NCBI GenBank assembly: GCA_038244535.1
Contig: JBBRTJ010000003.1
Coordinates: 1 to 64,000 of the forward strand
From: JBBRTJ01 sp038244535
Lineage (GTDB): Bacteria > Actinomycetota > Acidimicrobiia > Acidimicrobiales > Ilumatobacteraceae
DNA: 64,000 nucleotides
Direction of reading: 5' to 3'
This document shows positions 25,348 through 33,960 of this stretch, piece by piece. The translations under genes and the position numbers were made by a program. Under the pieces are notes generated by a model. The model saw nothing but the letters and a program-made list of their open reading frames with translations, made no database searches and was not told the origin of the DNA. Every line of letters begins with the position of its first letter. Positions within the stretch are counted from its first letter, which is position 1.

Positions 25348-26828
25348 TCGAGCAGGACGATGTGCGCGCGGGACAGGCCCCGGCATGGGACGACCCGCTG
25401 CTGAAGCGGGCGCGCCAGGTCGGTCCCGCGAGACCGGTGGCTGGTGGAGGCACCGTTGAGCCTGAGCGGGAGCCGGACGTGGTGCCCGAGCCTGACGTGG
25501 TGCCCGAGCCGGACGTGGTGCCTGAGCCTGACGTGGTGCCTGAGGCGGTGCCGATGCCCGAGCCCGAGGTGGTGCTCGAGGCTGAGGCGGTGGCGGTGCC
25601 CACGTTCGAGGCCGCGAAGCGGCGCAACAGCCGCTTTCACCGCCGTCATCCGATCCTCGTGGGGGTGTCGGTGGTCCTTGCCGTGCTCATGGTTCCTCTC
25701 AGGTGGAGCTACGGCCAGGCGCTCACCGCTCCGGGTGAAGAGGGTTACGCGGCGCGCAGCGCCGAGTGGATGCGGGACCATCAGATGGGTGGGGTCGTCA
25801 ACTGGGTCGAGCGGCGCTGGTACGAGCTGAACAAGCCGAAGGTGGGGGGGACGCCGGGAAGCATCGTGTTGCCCGTTGCCGCCTCGGTCCCTTCGTCCAA
25901 GCCGAGCACCTCGGCGAGCGGCACGACGATCCCGGGGGCCACGACATCGAGCACGCCGGCCACGTCCATCGCCCCCGCGCCTCACCTTGCCGCGCCGGCA
26001 GCCTTGGTGAGCCCGGCCGGTGGCCCCGTCGCCGGTGAAGGAGCCTGGGTCCCGCTTGCTCCGCAGGCCGATGGAGTTCCCGCGGGCTACCTGACCCAGA
26101 TCCGGCCCGACGCCGTGCACACCAGCACGCTGGTGCTCGTCGCCTGGATGGATCCGAACCGAGCGACGTTCAAGCTGTTCCCCGGCACGAAGGTGCCGGG
26201 CGGCACCTGGCAGACCCCGTCACGGATACCCGCGGACCTGCAGTCGTCCTTGATAGCGGCCTTCAACGGCGGCTTCCGTCTCGAAGATGCTCGCGGTGGC
26301 TACTACGCCGAAGGTCGGGTGGCCAAGCCGCTGCGGGACGGGGCGGCCTCATTGGTGATCGACACCTCGGGGCGGCCGAGCGTGGTGATGTGGGGCCGCG
26401 ACGCCCAGATGGGGCCGGGCATCGAGGTGGTGCGCCAGAACCTTGATCTGCTCGTCGACGGCGGCGTGCTGGCCCCGGATCTGAACATCGGGTCCAGCCC
26501 GAAGTGGGGGTGGACGCTCGGCAACGAGACGTTCGTGGCCCGATCCGGGGTCGGGGTGACGGCTGACGGGGCGCTGCTCTTCGTCGGCGGCCCGGCGATG
26601 AGCGTCAAGACGTTGGCGGAGACGCTCCAGCGGGCCGGAGCGGTTCGGGCGATGGAGATGGACATCAACGAGGACTGGATCTCGTACAACGTGTACACGA
26701 CCAACGCCGCCGGCAAGGTCGAGGGCCGCAAGGCCCTGCCGAGCATGAAGGTCTGGGGCGGCCGCTACCTCGGCACGGATTCCCGGGACTTCATCGGGGT
26801 GTTCCACCGGCCGCGGCCGGGCGGCTGA
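25344..26828 (+). CDS. Membrane-anchored phosphodiester glycosidase domain protein (NAGPA/DUF2233-like)
   Basis: Protein of 494 residues, GTG start overlapping the truA stop by four bases. The order is: a cytosolic N-terminus with four EPDVVP repeats (residues 43-66); one membrane segment near residues 101-118 (HPILVGVSVVLAVLMVPLRW); a Ser/Thr/Pro/Ala-rich linker; then a domain from about residue 250 resembling the N-acetylglucosamine-1-phosphodiester glycosidase family (SLIAAFNGGFRLED, GVTADGALLFVGGPAMSVKTLAETL, AMEMDINED). The catalytic domain would face outside. Bacterial members are poorly characterised; cell-wall or teichoic-type sugar phosphodiesters are plausible substrates. Its 3' end overlaps the convergent dprE1-like gene by 38 bases. 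Confidence 0.8.
   Translation: MIEQDDVRAGQAPAWDDPLLKRARQVGPARPVAGGGTVEPEREPDVVPEPDVVPEPDVVPEPDVVPEAVPMPEPEVVLEAEAVAVPTFEAAKRRNSRFHRRHPILVGVSVVLAVLMVPLRWSYGQALTAPGEEGYAARSAEWMRDHQMGGVVNWVERRWYELNKPKVGGTPGSIVLPVAASVPSSKPSTSASGTTIPGATTSSTPATSIAPAPHLAAPAALVSPAGGPVAGEGAWVPLAPQADGVPAGYLTQIRPDAVHTSTLVLVAWMDPNRATFKLFPGTKVPGGTWQTPSRIPADLQSSLIAAFNGGFRLEDARGGYYAEGRVAKPLRDGAASLVIDTSGRPSVVMWGRDAQMGPGIEVVRQNLDLLVDGGVLAPDLNIGSSPKWGWTLGNETFVARSGVGVTADGALLFVGGPAMSVKTLAETLQRAGAVRAMEMDINEDWISYNVYTTNAAGKVEGRKALPSMKVWGGRYLGTDSRDFIGVFHRPRPGG
25470..25541 (+). repeat. 18-base tandem repeat encoding EPDVVP
   Basis: Four 18-base units, nearly identical (C/T and C/G differences at synonymous places), encoding Glu-Pro-Asp-Val-Val-Pro. 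Degenerate copies continue to about 25610. Probably an extended, acidic, proline-rich cytosolic spacer. Confidence 0.85.
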
Positions 26829-28182
26829 CCAAGCCCAGGCGCCGGGCGAGGTCAGAGCACCACCGTCCGGTCGGGTCGGCCGCATCGCGTCGCGCCTGCC
26901 ACTCGGCAAGGCGCGGGTACATGGCCCGTATCAGCCCCGGATCGACCCGGCTGTCCTTGGCGAGGTAGATCCGACCGCCAGCCGCGACCACCACGCGGTC
27001 GAGCTCGTCGAGGAGGGGGGCGAGCTCGTTGGCGCGAGCGGGGATGTCGACGGCAAGCGTCCAGCCGGGCTGGGGGAACGACAGCGGCGCAGGGTCAGCG
27101 GCTCCGAATCGCTTGAGCACCGCCAGGAACGAGGCCACCCCGGCGCCGGAAAGTCGCTCGATGATCGCCCGCAACGCCGGCTCGGCCCCGAAGGGGACCA
27201 CGAACTGGTACTGCACGAAGCCGGCCGGCCCGTAGAGCCGGTTCCAGTCGCGCAGCGCGTCGAGGGGGTGGAAGAAGGCGCCGATGGACTGGAGCTCACC
27301 GAGGTGTTGGCGGGGCGCCTTGCGGAACCACAGCTCGTTGAAGGCTCGGATGCTCGCCCGGTTGAGCAGCCCGCCGGGAATGAAGGGAGGGGCGGAGGCG
27401 AGCGACGTCGACGAGAAAGCCAATGGATCGTGCGGGTCTGAACCGAGCGCTGAGAGGGGGGCGTGGTCACCGTTGGTGAGGACGGCACGGCCGAGGTGGC
27501 GGCCAGAGGCCAGCAGATCGATCCATGCGACCGAGTACCGGTGATCGCCGTCTGTAGCTGCCATCTGCGCCATGGCCGCGTCGAGGTCGGGGAGCCGCCA
27601 GGTGTCAACGGCCATGCGACTGGACTCGATGGGCACGAGGTCGATGACGGCGTCGAGCACGATGCCGGTGAGCCCCATGCCGGCCACGGTGTCCCAGAAC
27701 AGGGGGTCGCTCGGCCGCAGCTCGCGGCGGGTGCCATCGGCGGTCAGCAGCGTCATGGCGCGCACGTGAGGACCAAACGAGCCATCGCGGTGGTGGTTCT
27801 TGCCGTGGATGTCGCTGGCGATGGCCCCGCCCACGGTGACCTGGCGGGTGCCCGGCGTGACCGGCACGAACCAGCCCTTGGGCACGAGCTCACACAGGAG
27901 CTGATCGATGCTGGCGCCGGCCGGGACGCAGACGGTCCCCGTGGTCGGACTGACGGTGAGCGCTCCGCTCGGCTCGATCACCTCGGCGACGTCACCGCCG
28001 CCGTTCTGGGCGGCATCGTTGTAGCTGCGACCCAGGCCACGAGCGATGATGCCCCGCGGTCCGGCCGCGGCCACTGCGGCCGCGAGCGCATCGGCATCGG
28101 CGGTTTGGTGCACGGTCGCATACGACGCAGCGGTGCGCCCCCAGCCGGTGAGCAGTGCTCCGGGCGACGCAGGTCGGGTCAT
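26791..28182 (-). CDS. DprE1-like FAD-linked oxidoreductase (decaprenylphosphoryl-ribose 2'-oxidase family)
   Basis: Closely resembles mycobacterial DprE1, which oxidises decaprenylphosphoryl-ribose on the way to the arabinan donor. Length is 463 residues against 461. FAD-binding features: LTGWGRT, ARGLGRSYNDAAQNGGG, PGTRQVTVGGAIASDIHGKNHH and GLTGIVLDAVI. Substrate-domain features: FFHPLDALRDWNRLYGPAGFVQYQFVVP, PLSFPQPGW and LAKDSR (Lys409, matching Lys418). The residue matching Cys387, the covalent target of benzothiazinones, is Ala377 (PGWTLAVD against PGWNICVD). No dprE2 epimerase is adjacent, so the exact substrate is uncertain. ATG 28182 has a -10 hexamer 8 bases upstream, suggesting a leaderless mRNA. 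Confidence 0.88.
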   Translation of the reverse strand: MTRPASPGALLTGWGRTAASYATVHQTADADALAAAVAAAGPRGIIARGLGRSYNDAAQNGGGDVAEVIEPSGALTVSPTTGTVCVPAGASIDQLLCELVPKGWFVPVTPGTRQVTVGGAIASDIHGKNHHRDGSFGPHVRAMTLLTADGTRRELRPSDPLFWDTVAGMGLTGIVLDAVIDLVPIESSRMAVDTWRLPDLDAAMAQMAATDGDHRYSVAWIDLLASGRHLGRAVLTNGDHAPLSALGSDPHDPLAFSSTSLASAPPFIPGGLLNRASIRAFNELWFRKAPRQHLGELQSIGAFFHPLDALRDWNRLYGPAGFVQYQFVVPFGAEPALRAIIERLSGAGVASFLAVLKRFGAADPAPLSFPQPGWTLAVDIPARANELAPLLDELDRVVVAAGGRIYLAKDSRVDPGLIRAMYPRLAEWQARRDAADPTGRWCSDLARRLGLVSRPAAAGGTPR

Positions 28183-28190
28183 CAACGGCG

Positions 28191-28196
28191 AAGCTA
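28191..28196 (-). promoter_or_regulatory. Leaderless-type -10 box of dprE1-like gene
   Basis: TAGCTT on the minus strand, 8 bases before the ATG at 28182. This is one of twelve TANNNT hexamers at this distance from a start codon in the window. Confidence 0.45.
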
Positions 28197-28209
28197 CTCG
28201 TGTGGCGGC

Positions 28210-28238
28210 TTGCCGATCGGCTGGCCTGCCCCTATCCT
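28210..28238 (+). promoter_or_regulatory. Candidate promoter of rplM-rpsI
   Basis: TTGCCG at 28210-28215, a 17-base spacer, then TATCCT at 28233-28238. The leader of about 50 bases contains GAGAAGG at 28281-28287, nine bases before the rplM GTG. It is divergent from the dprE1-like gene. Confidence 0.55.
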
Positions 28239-28296
28239 GCCCAGGTCCCACCGGCTGCACATCTGCGCGCAGCCACTTCAGAGAAGGCCTCACGCG

Positions 28297-28746
28297 GTGC
28301 ACACGTATTCTCCCAAGGCTTCCGAGATCACGCGCTCGTGGCACGTCATCGACGCTGATGGCATGGTCCTCGGTCGCGTCTGCACCGAGGCCGCACGCCT
28401 GCTGCGCGGCAAGCACAAGCCCACCTTCGCCCCCCACATCGACACCGGCGATCACGTGATCATCATCAACGCCGACAAGATCGTGCTGACGTCGGGGAAG
28501 GCCGAGAAGAAGGGCGTCTACCGCTACTCCGGCTACCCCGGTGGCCTGAAGCACGAGACCTACGCCCACCTGCTCGAGCGCAAGCCCGCCGAGGCGGTGC
28601 GCCAGTCCGTGAAGGGCATGCTCCCGCACGGCCCGCTCGGTCGCCAGCAGGTCAAGAAGCTGAAGGTGTATGCCGGCCCGTCCCACCCGCACGGCGCCCA
28701 GCAGCCCGTGGATCATCCCCTGGCGGCCCACGCCAAGGCTCGCTGA
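28297..28746 (+). CDS. rplM: 50S ribosomal protein L13
   Basis: Early-assembly large-subunit protein, 149 residues. GTG 28297 gives MHTYSPKASEITRSWHVIDADGMVLGRV and has a GAGAAGG site; the open frame upstream is non-coding antisense of the dprE1-like gene. THIDTGDHVIIINADKIVLTSGK-type and MLPHGPLGRQQVKKLKVYAGPSHPHGAQQP motifs confirm it. Confidence 0.97.
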   Translation: MHTYSPKASEITRSWHVIDADGMVLGRVCTEAARLLRGKHKPTFAPHIDTGDHVIIINADKIVLTSGKAEKKGVYRYSGYPGGLKHETYAHLLERKPAEAVRQSVKGMLPHGPLGRQQVKKLKVYAGPSHPHGAQQPVDHPLAAHAKAR

Positions 28747-28760
28747 GAGGCATTCGACAC

Positions 28761-29153
28761 GTGACCAAGCCACTCGTCCAGACCACTGGTCGCCGCAAGC
28801 GCGCGGTCGCCCGCGCCCGCCTGCGCGCCGGCACCGGTCTGATCACCGTGAACCACCGCACCATCGAGAACTACTTCCCCCTTGCCACGCACCGCATGAT
28901 CGTGGCTGAGCCCCTGCGGCTCACGAGCACCGAAGAGACCTACGACGTCGACTGCACGATGGACGGTGGCGGCGTCAGTGGTCAGGCCGGCGCGCTGCGC
29001 ATGGCGATCGCCCGTGCCCTCATCGAGCTCGATCCCGAGCTGCGTCCGGCGCTCAAGAAGGCCGGTCTTCTCACGCGTGACGCTCGTGAGAAGGAGAGCA
29101 AGAAGTACGGCCTCAAGAAGGCCCGTAAGGCTCCGCAGTACTCGAAGCGCTGA
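28761..29153 (+). CDS. rpsI: 30S ribosomal protein S9
   Basis: Small-subunit head protein whose C-terminal SKR tail contacts P-site tRNA, 130 residues. It starts with GTG 28761. TTGRRKRAVARARLRAGTG, GGGVSGQAGALRMAIARAL and KKYGLKKARKAPQYSKR are all typical. Partner of rplM, 14 bases after it. Confidence 0.97.
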   Translation: MTKPLVQTTGRRKRAVARARLRAGTGLITVNHRTIENYFPLATHRMIVAEPLRLTSTEETYDVDCTMDGGGVSGQAGALRMAIARALIELDPELRPALKKAGLLTRDAREKESKKYGLKKARKAPQYSKR

Positions 29154-29173
29154 TCTGACGGGCAGGGCGCCCC

Positions 29174-30508
29174 ATGGCCCCTCGCTTCGGAACCGACGGC
29201 ATCCGTGGGGTTGCCGGCACCGAGCTCACCCCTGAACTGGCGCTCCGCGTCGGGCGTGCCGCGGCGCGGGTGCTGCGGCCACCAGCGTGCATCGTCGCTC
29301 GTGACCCGCGCCGTTCAGGTGGTGCGTTGCAGGCTGCCTTCGTGGCCGGCGTCGCCGCCGAGGGCGTCGACGTGATCCTCGAGGGGGTCCTGCCGACCCC
29401 AGCCGTGGCGGAGCTGGCGCGCCAGCGCGGCTGGGCCGGGGCGATGGTGTCGGCGTCGCACAACCCCTATGCCGACAACGGCTTGAAGCTGTTCGCGCTC
29501 GGCGGCCGCAAGCTCAGCGATGCCGAGCAGGCTGAGATCGAGCGTGAGCTGCTCGTCGAGCTCGATGCTGCGTCGATGCCCAGCGGGGCCGGCATCGGCA
29601 CCGTCACGAGCGTCGAGGGTTCGGTTGACGCTTACCTCGCGCACCTGGTCGCGGTCCTCGACGGGCGGCGGCTCGACGGTCTGCGGGTCGTGGTCGATCA
29701 GGCCAACGGAGCCACGAGCGGCCTCGATGTCGTGTTCGGTCAGGTCGGCGCCAGTGTCGAGCGGCTGCACGCCGAACCTGACGGCTGCAACATCAACGAT
29801 CACTGCGGCGCCACCCACCCCGCCAGCTTGCAAGCGGCCGTCGTGCGATCGGGGGCCGATGCCGGGCTGGCGCTCGATGGCGACGGCGATCGGGTGATCG
29901 CGGTCGACGAACGAGGCGAGCTCGTTGACGGCGACCACATCATCGCCATCTGCGCCATCGATCTTCAGCGCCGGGGGCTGCTGCGGGGCGGCGCGGTGGC
30001 TGTCACGGTCATGACGAACCTGGGCTTTCGCCAGTCGATGGAGCGCAACGGCATCGCAGTGGTCGAGACCGCGGTTGGCGATCGGGCGATCCTCGATGCG
30101 CTCGCGACCCAGGGGCTCTCGCTCGGGGGCGAGCAGTCGGGGCACGTGGTGTTCGCCGAACACGCCACCACCGGTGATGGGTTGCTCACCGGTCTCGTGC
30201 TGCTCGACGTCATGCATCGCACCGTCCGTCCCCTGTCGGTGCTAGCCGCCGAGGCCATGCGTCGGCTGCCCCAGGTGCTCGTCAACGTGCGGGTGACCGC
30301 GGTTCCGCCAGACCTCGTCGAGGTGCTCGCCGCCCCGATCGCGGCGGCCGAGGGCCGGCTCGGAACGAGGGGCCGTATCTTGGTGCGGGCCAGTGGCACC
30401 GAGCCGCTCGTGCGGGTGATGGTCGAGGCCGAGGACCAACGCCTGGCCCATGAGGTCGCCGATGGCCTGGCTGATCGCGTCAGGGCCATGGTCGAGGGGC
30501 CCGGGTAG
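29174..30508 (+). CDS. glmM: Phosphoglucosamine mutase
   Basis: Converts glucosamine-6-phosphate to glucosamine-1-phosphate for UDP-GlcNAc and peptidoglycan, 444 residues, full length. Phosphoserine loop SASHNPYADNG with Ser95, metal loop LDGDGDRV near residue 236, sugar loop GGEQSGH, and phosphate loop RASGTEPLVRVMVEA. The N-terminal FGTDGIRG is intact. It is followed after 10 bases by glmS, which makes its substrate. Confidence 0.97.
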   Translation: MAPRFGTDGIRGVAGTELTPELALRVGRAAARVLRPPACIVARDPRRSGGALQAAFVAGVAAEGVDVILEGVLPTPAVAELARQRGWAGAMVSASHNPYADNGLKLFALGGRKLSDAEQAEIERELLVELDAASMPSGAGIGTVTSVEGSVDAYLAHLVAVLDGRRLDGLRVVVDQANGATSGLDVVFGQVGASVERLHAEPDGCNINDHCGATHPASLQAAVVRSGADAGLALDGDGDRVIAVDERGELVDGDHIIAICAIDLQRRGLLRGGAVAVTVMTNLGFRQSMERNGIAVVETAVGDRAILDALATQGLSLGGEQSGHVVFAEHATTGDGLLTGLVLLDVMHRTVRPLSVLAAEAMRRLPQVLVNVRVTAVPPDLVEVLAAPIAAAEGRLGTRGRILVRASGTEPLVRVMVEAEDQRLAHEVADGLADRVRAMVEGPG

Positions 30509-30511
30509 CCT
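30506..30511 (+). promoter_or_regulatory. Leaderless-type -10 box of glmS
   Basis: TAGCCT, whose TAG is the glmM stop codon, 7 bases before the glmS ATG. It could give glmS expression independent of glmM. Confidence 0.35.
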
Positions 30512-30518
30512 TTCGGGC

Positions 30519-33500
30519 ATGTGCGGCATCGTGGCGGTTCTCTGCCGCCCCTCCCGACGGCCGGTTCCAAGCGCCGCCGAACTGCTCGCGCTGGCTGACC
30601 AAGCCGTCGCCGCCATCGATGGCCCCGACCATGACGTGGATCGGCTCGACGCGGCCGCGACGCTGACCGAGGAGATCGATCGCCTGTTGCACGGTGTCCC
30701 GGGTGTGATGGCACTGGTGGGCGATGAGGCATTCGAAGTCACGCTCCTCGAGCGGGTGGGACGACTCGACGACTGGGTCGCCGGGGTCGAGCGGGCCATC
30801 GGGGGAGACGACGAGCCGGTGGGGGTGGCGCTCGAAGCGATCAACGCGGCCATCATCCGAGCCCGAGACGCCTTGTGGGCGGTGCGCCACGATCGCGTTC
30901 GCACGGCGCGAGCGGTGCAGGTGCTCGCCGGCCGGGGCGCCTCGGTGGGAACGGTGGCCGGGTACCTCGCCATCCAGCATGCGCTGTCATCGCTCGATCG
31001 CCTCGAGGTCCGTGGTCGCGACTCGGCCGGCTTGCAGGTCATGGTGCAAGGGCACGGCCTCGATCTCGCCGATCCCGCCCTGGCTCCGCTGGTATGCACG
31101 CGCCTCGATGACGCACTGCTCACCTCGGGCTCGCTGCGGTCCTCGGAGGAGCAGCTCATCTTCGTCTACAAGGCCGCGGCCGAGATCGGTGAGCTGGGGG
31201 ACAACACCAAGTCGCTGCGGGCTGCGATCCAAGCCGACCCCGTGCTCCGGCTCGCCCTCGCAGCTCCGGCGGCACGGGCGATGGTCTTGGCGCACACGCG
31301 GTGGGCCAGCGTCGGGATCATCTCGGAGCCCAACGCCCACCCCGTGAGCGATGAGGAGCTCGACGGCCGCATCCGCCCGTTCACGTCGGCGGTCCTGAAC
31401 GGCGACGTCGACAACTATGGCGACCTCAAGGCCGAGGCCGGGCTACGGCTGGCCACCGAGATCACCACTGACGCCAAGGTCATCCCGGCGCTGTTCGCCC
31501 GGGCCGCCGAGACCACTGCGGACCCGACCGAGGCGTTCCGGAGCACGGTGGCCACGTTCGAGGGTTCGGTGGCGATCGCGGCCACGGCCGCGAATCATCC
31601 CGATCGGGTGTTCCTCGCCTTGCGCGGCAGCGGCCAGGCGCTCTACATCGGCATCGCCGAAGACCTCTTCCTGGTGGCGAGCGAGCCGTATGGGCTGGTC
31701 GAGGAGACGTCGACCTACCTCCGCCTTGACGGTGAGACGCCGACCAGGGCCGATCAGGCCCAGTCGACGAGGGGCCAAGTCGTCGTGCTCGACGCCCGCC
31801 TGGCAGGGAGCCTCGACGGTGTCGAGCGCCTCGGCTACGACGGCACGGCGCTCCCCGTCTCCGACGGTGACCTGTCAACGGCTGAGATCACGACGCGCGA
31901 CATCAACCGGGGCGACTTCCCCCACTACCTCCTCAAGGAGATCACCGAGGCGCCCGAGAGCTTCCTGCGCACGCTTCGGGGCCGGATCGTCGAGCGTGAC
32001 GGACGACTCCGGGTCCAGCTCGACGATCGTGCGCTTCCGCCCGCGGTCGTCGCTCTCGTGGCCGGCGGGCGCCTGAAGCGGTTGATCGTGATCGGGCAGG
32101 GCACCGCGGCGGTTGCGGGAAGGGCCATCGCCGCGGCGTTGCGGGCGCAGCTGGGTGTCCCGGCGGGCGTCGCCGTGGAGCCGATGATCGCCACCGAGCT
32201 GTCGGGGTTCGCGATGCCGAGCGATCTGAGCGACACGCTCATCGTGGCCGTGAGCCAGTCGGGGACCACGACCGACACCAACCGGACCGTTGATCTTGCC
32301 CGCGACCGCGGGGCGACGGTGATCGCCATCGTCAACCGGCGAAACAGCGACCTCACGGACAAGGCCGACGCGGTGCTGTACACCTCTGATGGTCGTGACG
32401 TCGAGATGAGCGTGGCGTCGACCAAGGCCTTCTACAGCCAAGTGGCGGCCGGGTTCCTGCTGTCGGCCGCCCTCGGCGAGCTTGCCGGCGTGGGCGATGC
32501 TCGTGCCCGCCACGACCTCCTCGACGGTCTGCGACGGGTGCCGGCCGCGATGCGTACGGTCCTCGGGCAGCGAGAGGCCATTGCCGACGCCGCTCGGCGC
32601 TTCGCCCCACCCAAGCGCTACTGGGCCGTGGTGGGCAACGGCCCCAACGCCGTGGCGGCTGAAGAGGTGCGCATCAAGCTCTCGGAGCTCTGCTACAAGT
32701 CGATCGCCTGCGACATCACCGAGGACAAGAAGCACATCGACCTCTCGTCGGAGCCGTTGATCCTGGTGTGTGCGGCCGGTCTCGAGGGCTCGACTGCTGA
32801 TGACGTGGCCAAGGAGGTGGCGATCTACCGCGCCCACAAGGCCACTCCGATCGTCATCGCGACCGAGGGTGAGGGCCGCTTCCAGGCCGCGTACGCAGTC
32901 ATCAGCGTGCCCGCCGTCGCCAGCCCCCTGGCCTTCATCCTGTCGGCAATGGTGGGCCACCTGTTCGGCTACGAGGCTGCGCTCGCCATCGACGCCCTGG
33001 CCCTTCCCCTCCGCCAGGCCCGCGAGTCCATCGAGCTCGCGCTCGAGTCCTCGTTGACGGGCGAGGAGGTCGTGGCCCACCTCATGACCGTGCTGGCGCC
33101 CGTGGCGCAACGCTTCAACGACACGCTGCGCTCGGGAACCTACGACGGGCACCTCGAGGCGAGCACTGCGGTCCGCCTCGCTTCGCTGCTGCGAGTCGTC
33201 GGCAGCCCGTCGGCCCTCGACGCCTACGAGCTCGACCACGGCAAGGTGGGCACACCCGACGTGCTGGTCGCCGACCTGACCGCGGCGCTGTCGCGGGCGA
33301 TCGATGAGCTGACCCGCCCGATCGACGCCATCAAGCACCAGGCCAAGACCGTGACCGTCGGCATCTCCCGCTCCGACGAAGCGCTCGTCGGGACCGCACT
33401 GGTGCGTCAGGTGCTGGAAGCCGGGGCGGGCCGTGATCGGATCACGTACCGGAGCCTCAAGGTCCTGGCCGACCTTGCCCCGGCCGTGGCGGCGATCACG

Positions 33501-33944
33501 GGGTACACCCGGTACAGCATCGAGGGCGATCCTGACTCCGGTGACGCCACGATCGAGATCGTCGATCGCGGTGGCCTCGGCCGTGAGGTGCCGTCCCGCG
33601 TCGACCGCAACCCCGAGCTGCGCGGCACGAAACGCCGAGTGGCGGCCGACCGTGAGGTCTTGGTGGCGCGGGGGCGGTCCGACGGGCGCTCCGTGGTGCT
33701 GGTCCCGGAGGTCAAGGGGACGACGGTGACGGGGCTCACGCTGCTCCACGTCCGCTTCGTCGATCGCCTGCCGGCGGTGGTCTGCCGAGGCGTGCTGCGC
33801 GGGTATGGCGACCGCTATGCCCACCTGCAAGATGCCGTGACCGAGACCGAGCCGACCTTCCGGGACGACCTGTTGGCCGATGTCGACGTCGTCGATCTCC
33901 TCACCGCCCCGATCGCCGAGCTGGCCAACCGGTGGCGGTCCTAG
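30519..33944 (+). CDS. glmS: Enlarged glutamine-fructose-6-phosphate aminotransferase (isomerising)
   Basis: GlmS homologue of 1,141 residues; the family is normally 600-625. ATG 30519 is required because Cys2 must become the N-terminal nucleophile (MCGIVAV); upstream starts lie within glmM. The glutaminase domain is intact but stretched: about 150 extra residues separate MCGIVAV from RGRDSAG (166-171), and HTRWASVG (259-266) and LNGDVDN (293-299) follow. SIS domain 1 spans about 510-650 (SQSGTTTDTNRT, SVASTKAF), SIS 2 about 695-835. Isomerase residues matching E. coli Lys485, Glu488 and His504 are Lys720, Glu723 and His739, with identical spacing. QAKTVTV (941-947) resembles the LAKSVTV tail with Lys603. 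About 195 further residues are unassigned. Activity is likely retained; the insertions may be regulatory. Confidence 0.9.
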   Translation: MCGIVAVLCRPSRRPVPSAAELLALADQAVAAIDGPDHDVDRLDAAATLTEEIDRLLHGVPGVMALVGDEAFEVTLLERVGRLDDWVAGVERAIGGDDEPVGVALEAINAAIIRARDALWAVRHDRVRTARAVQVLAGRGASVGTVAGYLAIQHALSSLDRLEVRGRDSAGLQVMVQGHGLDLADPALAPLVCTRLDDALLTSGSLRSSEEQLIFVYKAAAEIGELGDNTKSLRAAIQADPVLRLALAAPAARAMVLAHTRWASVGIISEPNAHPVSDEELDGRIRPFTSAVLNGDVDNYGDLKAEAGLRLATEITTDAKVIPALFARAAETTADPTEAFRSTVATFEGSVAIAATAANHPDRVFLALRGSGQALYIGIAEDLFLVASEPYGLVEETSTYLRLDGETPTRADQAQSTRGQVVVLDARLAGSLDGVERLGYDGTALPVSDGDLSTAEITTRDINRGDFPHYLLKEITEAPESFLRTLRGRIVERDGRLRVQLDDRALPPAVVALVAGGRLKRLIVIGQGTAAVAGRAIAAALRAQLGVPAGVAVEPMIATELSGFAMPSDLSDTLIVAVSQSGTTTDTNRTVDLARDRGATVIAIVNRRNSDLTDKADAVLYTSDGRDVEMSVASTKAFYSQVAAGFLLSAALGELAGVGDARARHDLLDGLRRVPAAMRTVLGQREAIADAARRFAPPKRYWAVVGNGPNAVAAEEVRIKLSELCYKSIACDITEDKKHIDLSSEPLILVCAAGLEGSTADDVAKEVAIYRAHKATPIVIATEGEGRFQAAYAVISVPAVASPLAFILSAMVGHLFGYEAALAIDALALPLRQARESIELALESSLTGEEVVAHLMTVLAPVAQRFNDTLRSGTYDGHLEASTAVRLASLLRVVGSPSALDAYELDHGKVGTPDVLVADLTAALSRAIDELTRPIDAIKHQAKTVTVGISRSDEALVGTALVRQVLEAGAGRDRITYRSLKVLADLAPAVAAITGYTRYSIEGDPDSGDATIEIVDRGGLGREVPSRVDRNPELRGTKRRVAADREVLVARGRSDGRSVVLVPEVKGTTVTGLTLLHVRFVDRLPAVVCRGVLRGYGDRYAHLQDAVTETEPTFRDDLLADVDVVDLLTAPIAELANRWRS

Positions 33945-33960
33945 TGCGCCGCGTCCTGCC

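Noticed and set aside
25470..25541. Short regular repeats that might suggest a CRISPR array
   Set aside because: Units are contiguous without spacers and encode a clean EPDVVP repeat in frame. The GATCAC array at 12196 fails for the same reason.
27463..28296. Long plus-strand open frame leading into rplM
   Set aside because: It lies antisense to the well-supported dprE1-like gene. L13 homology begins exactly at GTG 28297, which has its own ribosome site.
28183..28773. N-terminal extension of the dprE1-like frame to 660 residues
   Set aside because: The added part is antisense to rplM and its leader. Starting at 28182 gives the family length and N-terminus.
30519..33944. Reading the oversized glmS as an assembly fusion of two genes
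   Set aside because: Glutaminase, both SIS domains and the isomerase tail motif occur once, in order, in one frame with uniform codon use, so it is one gene.
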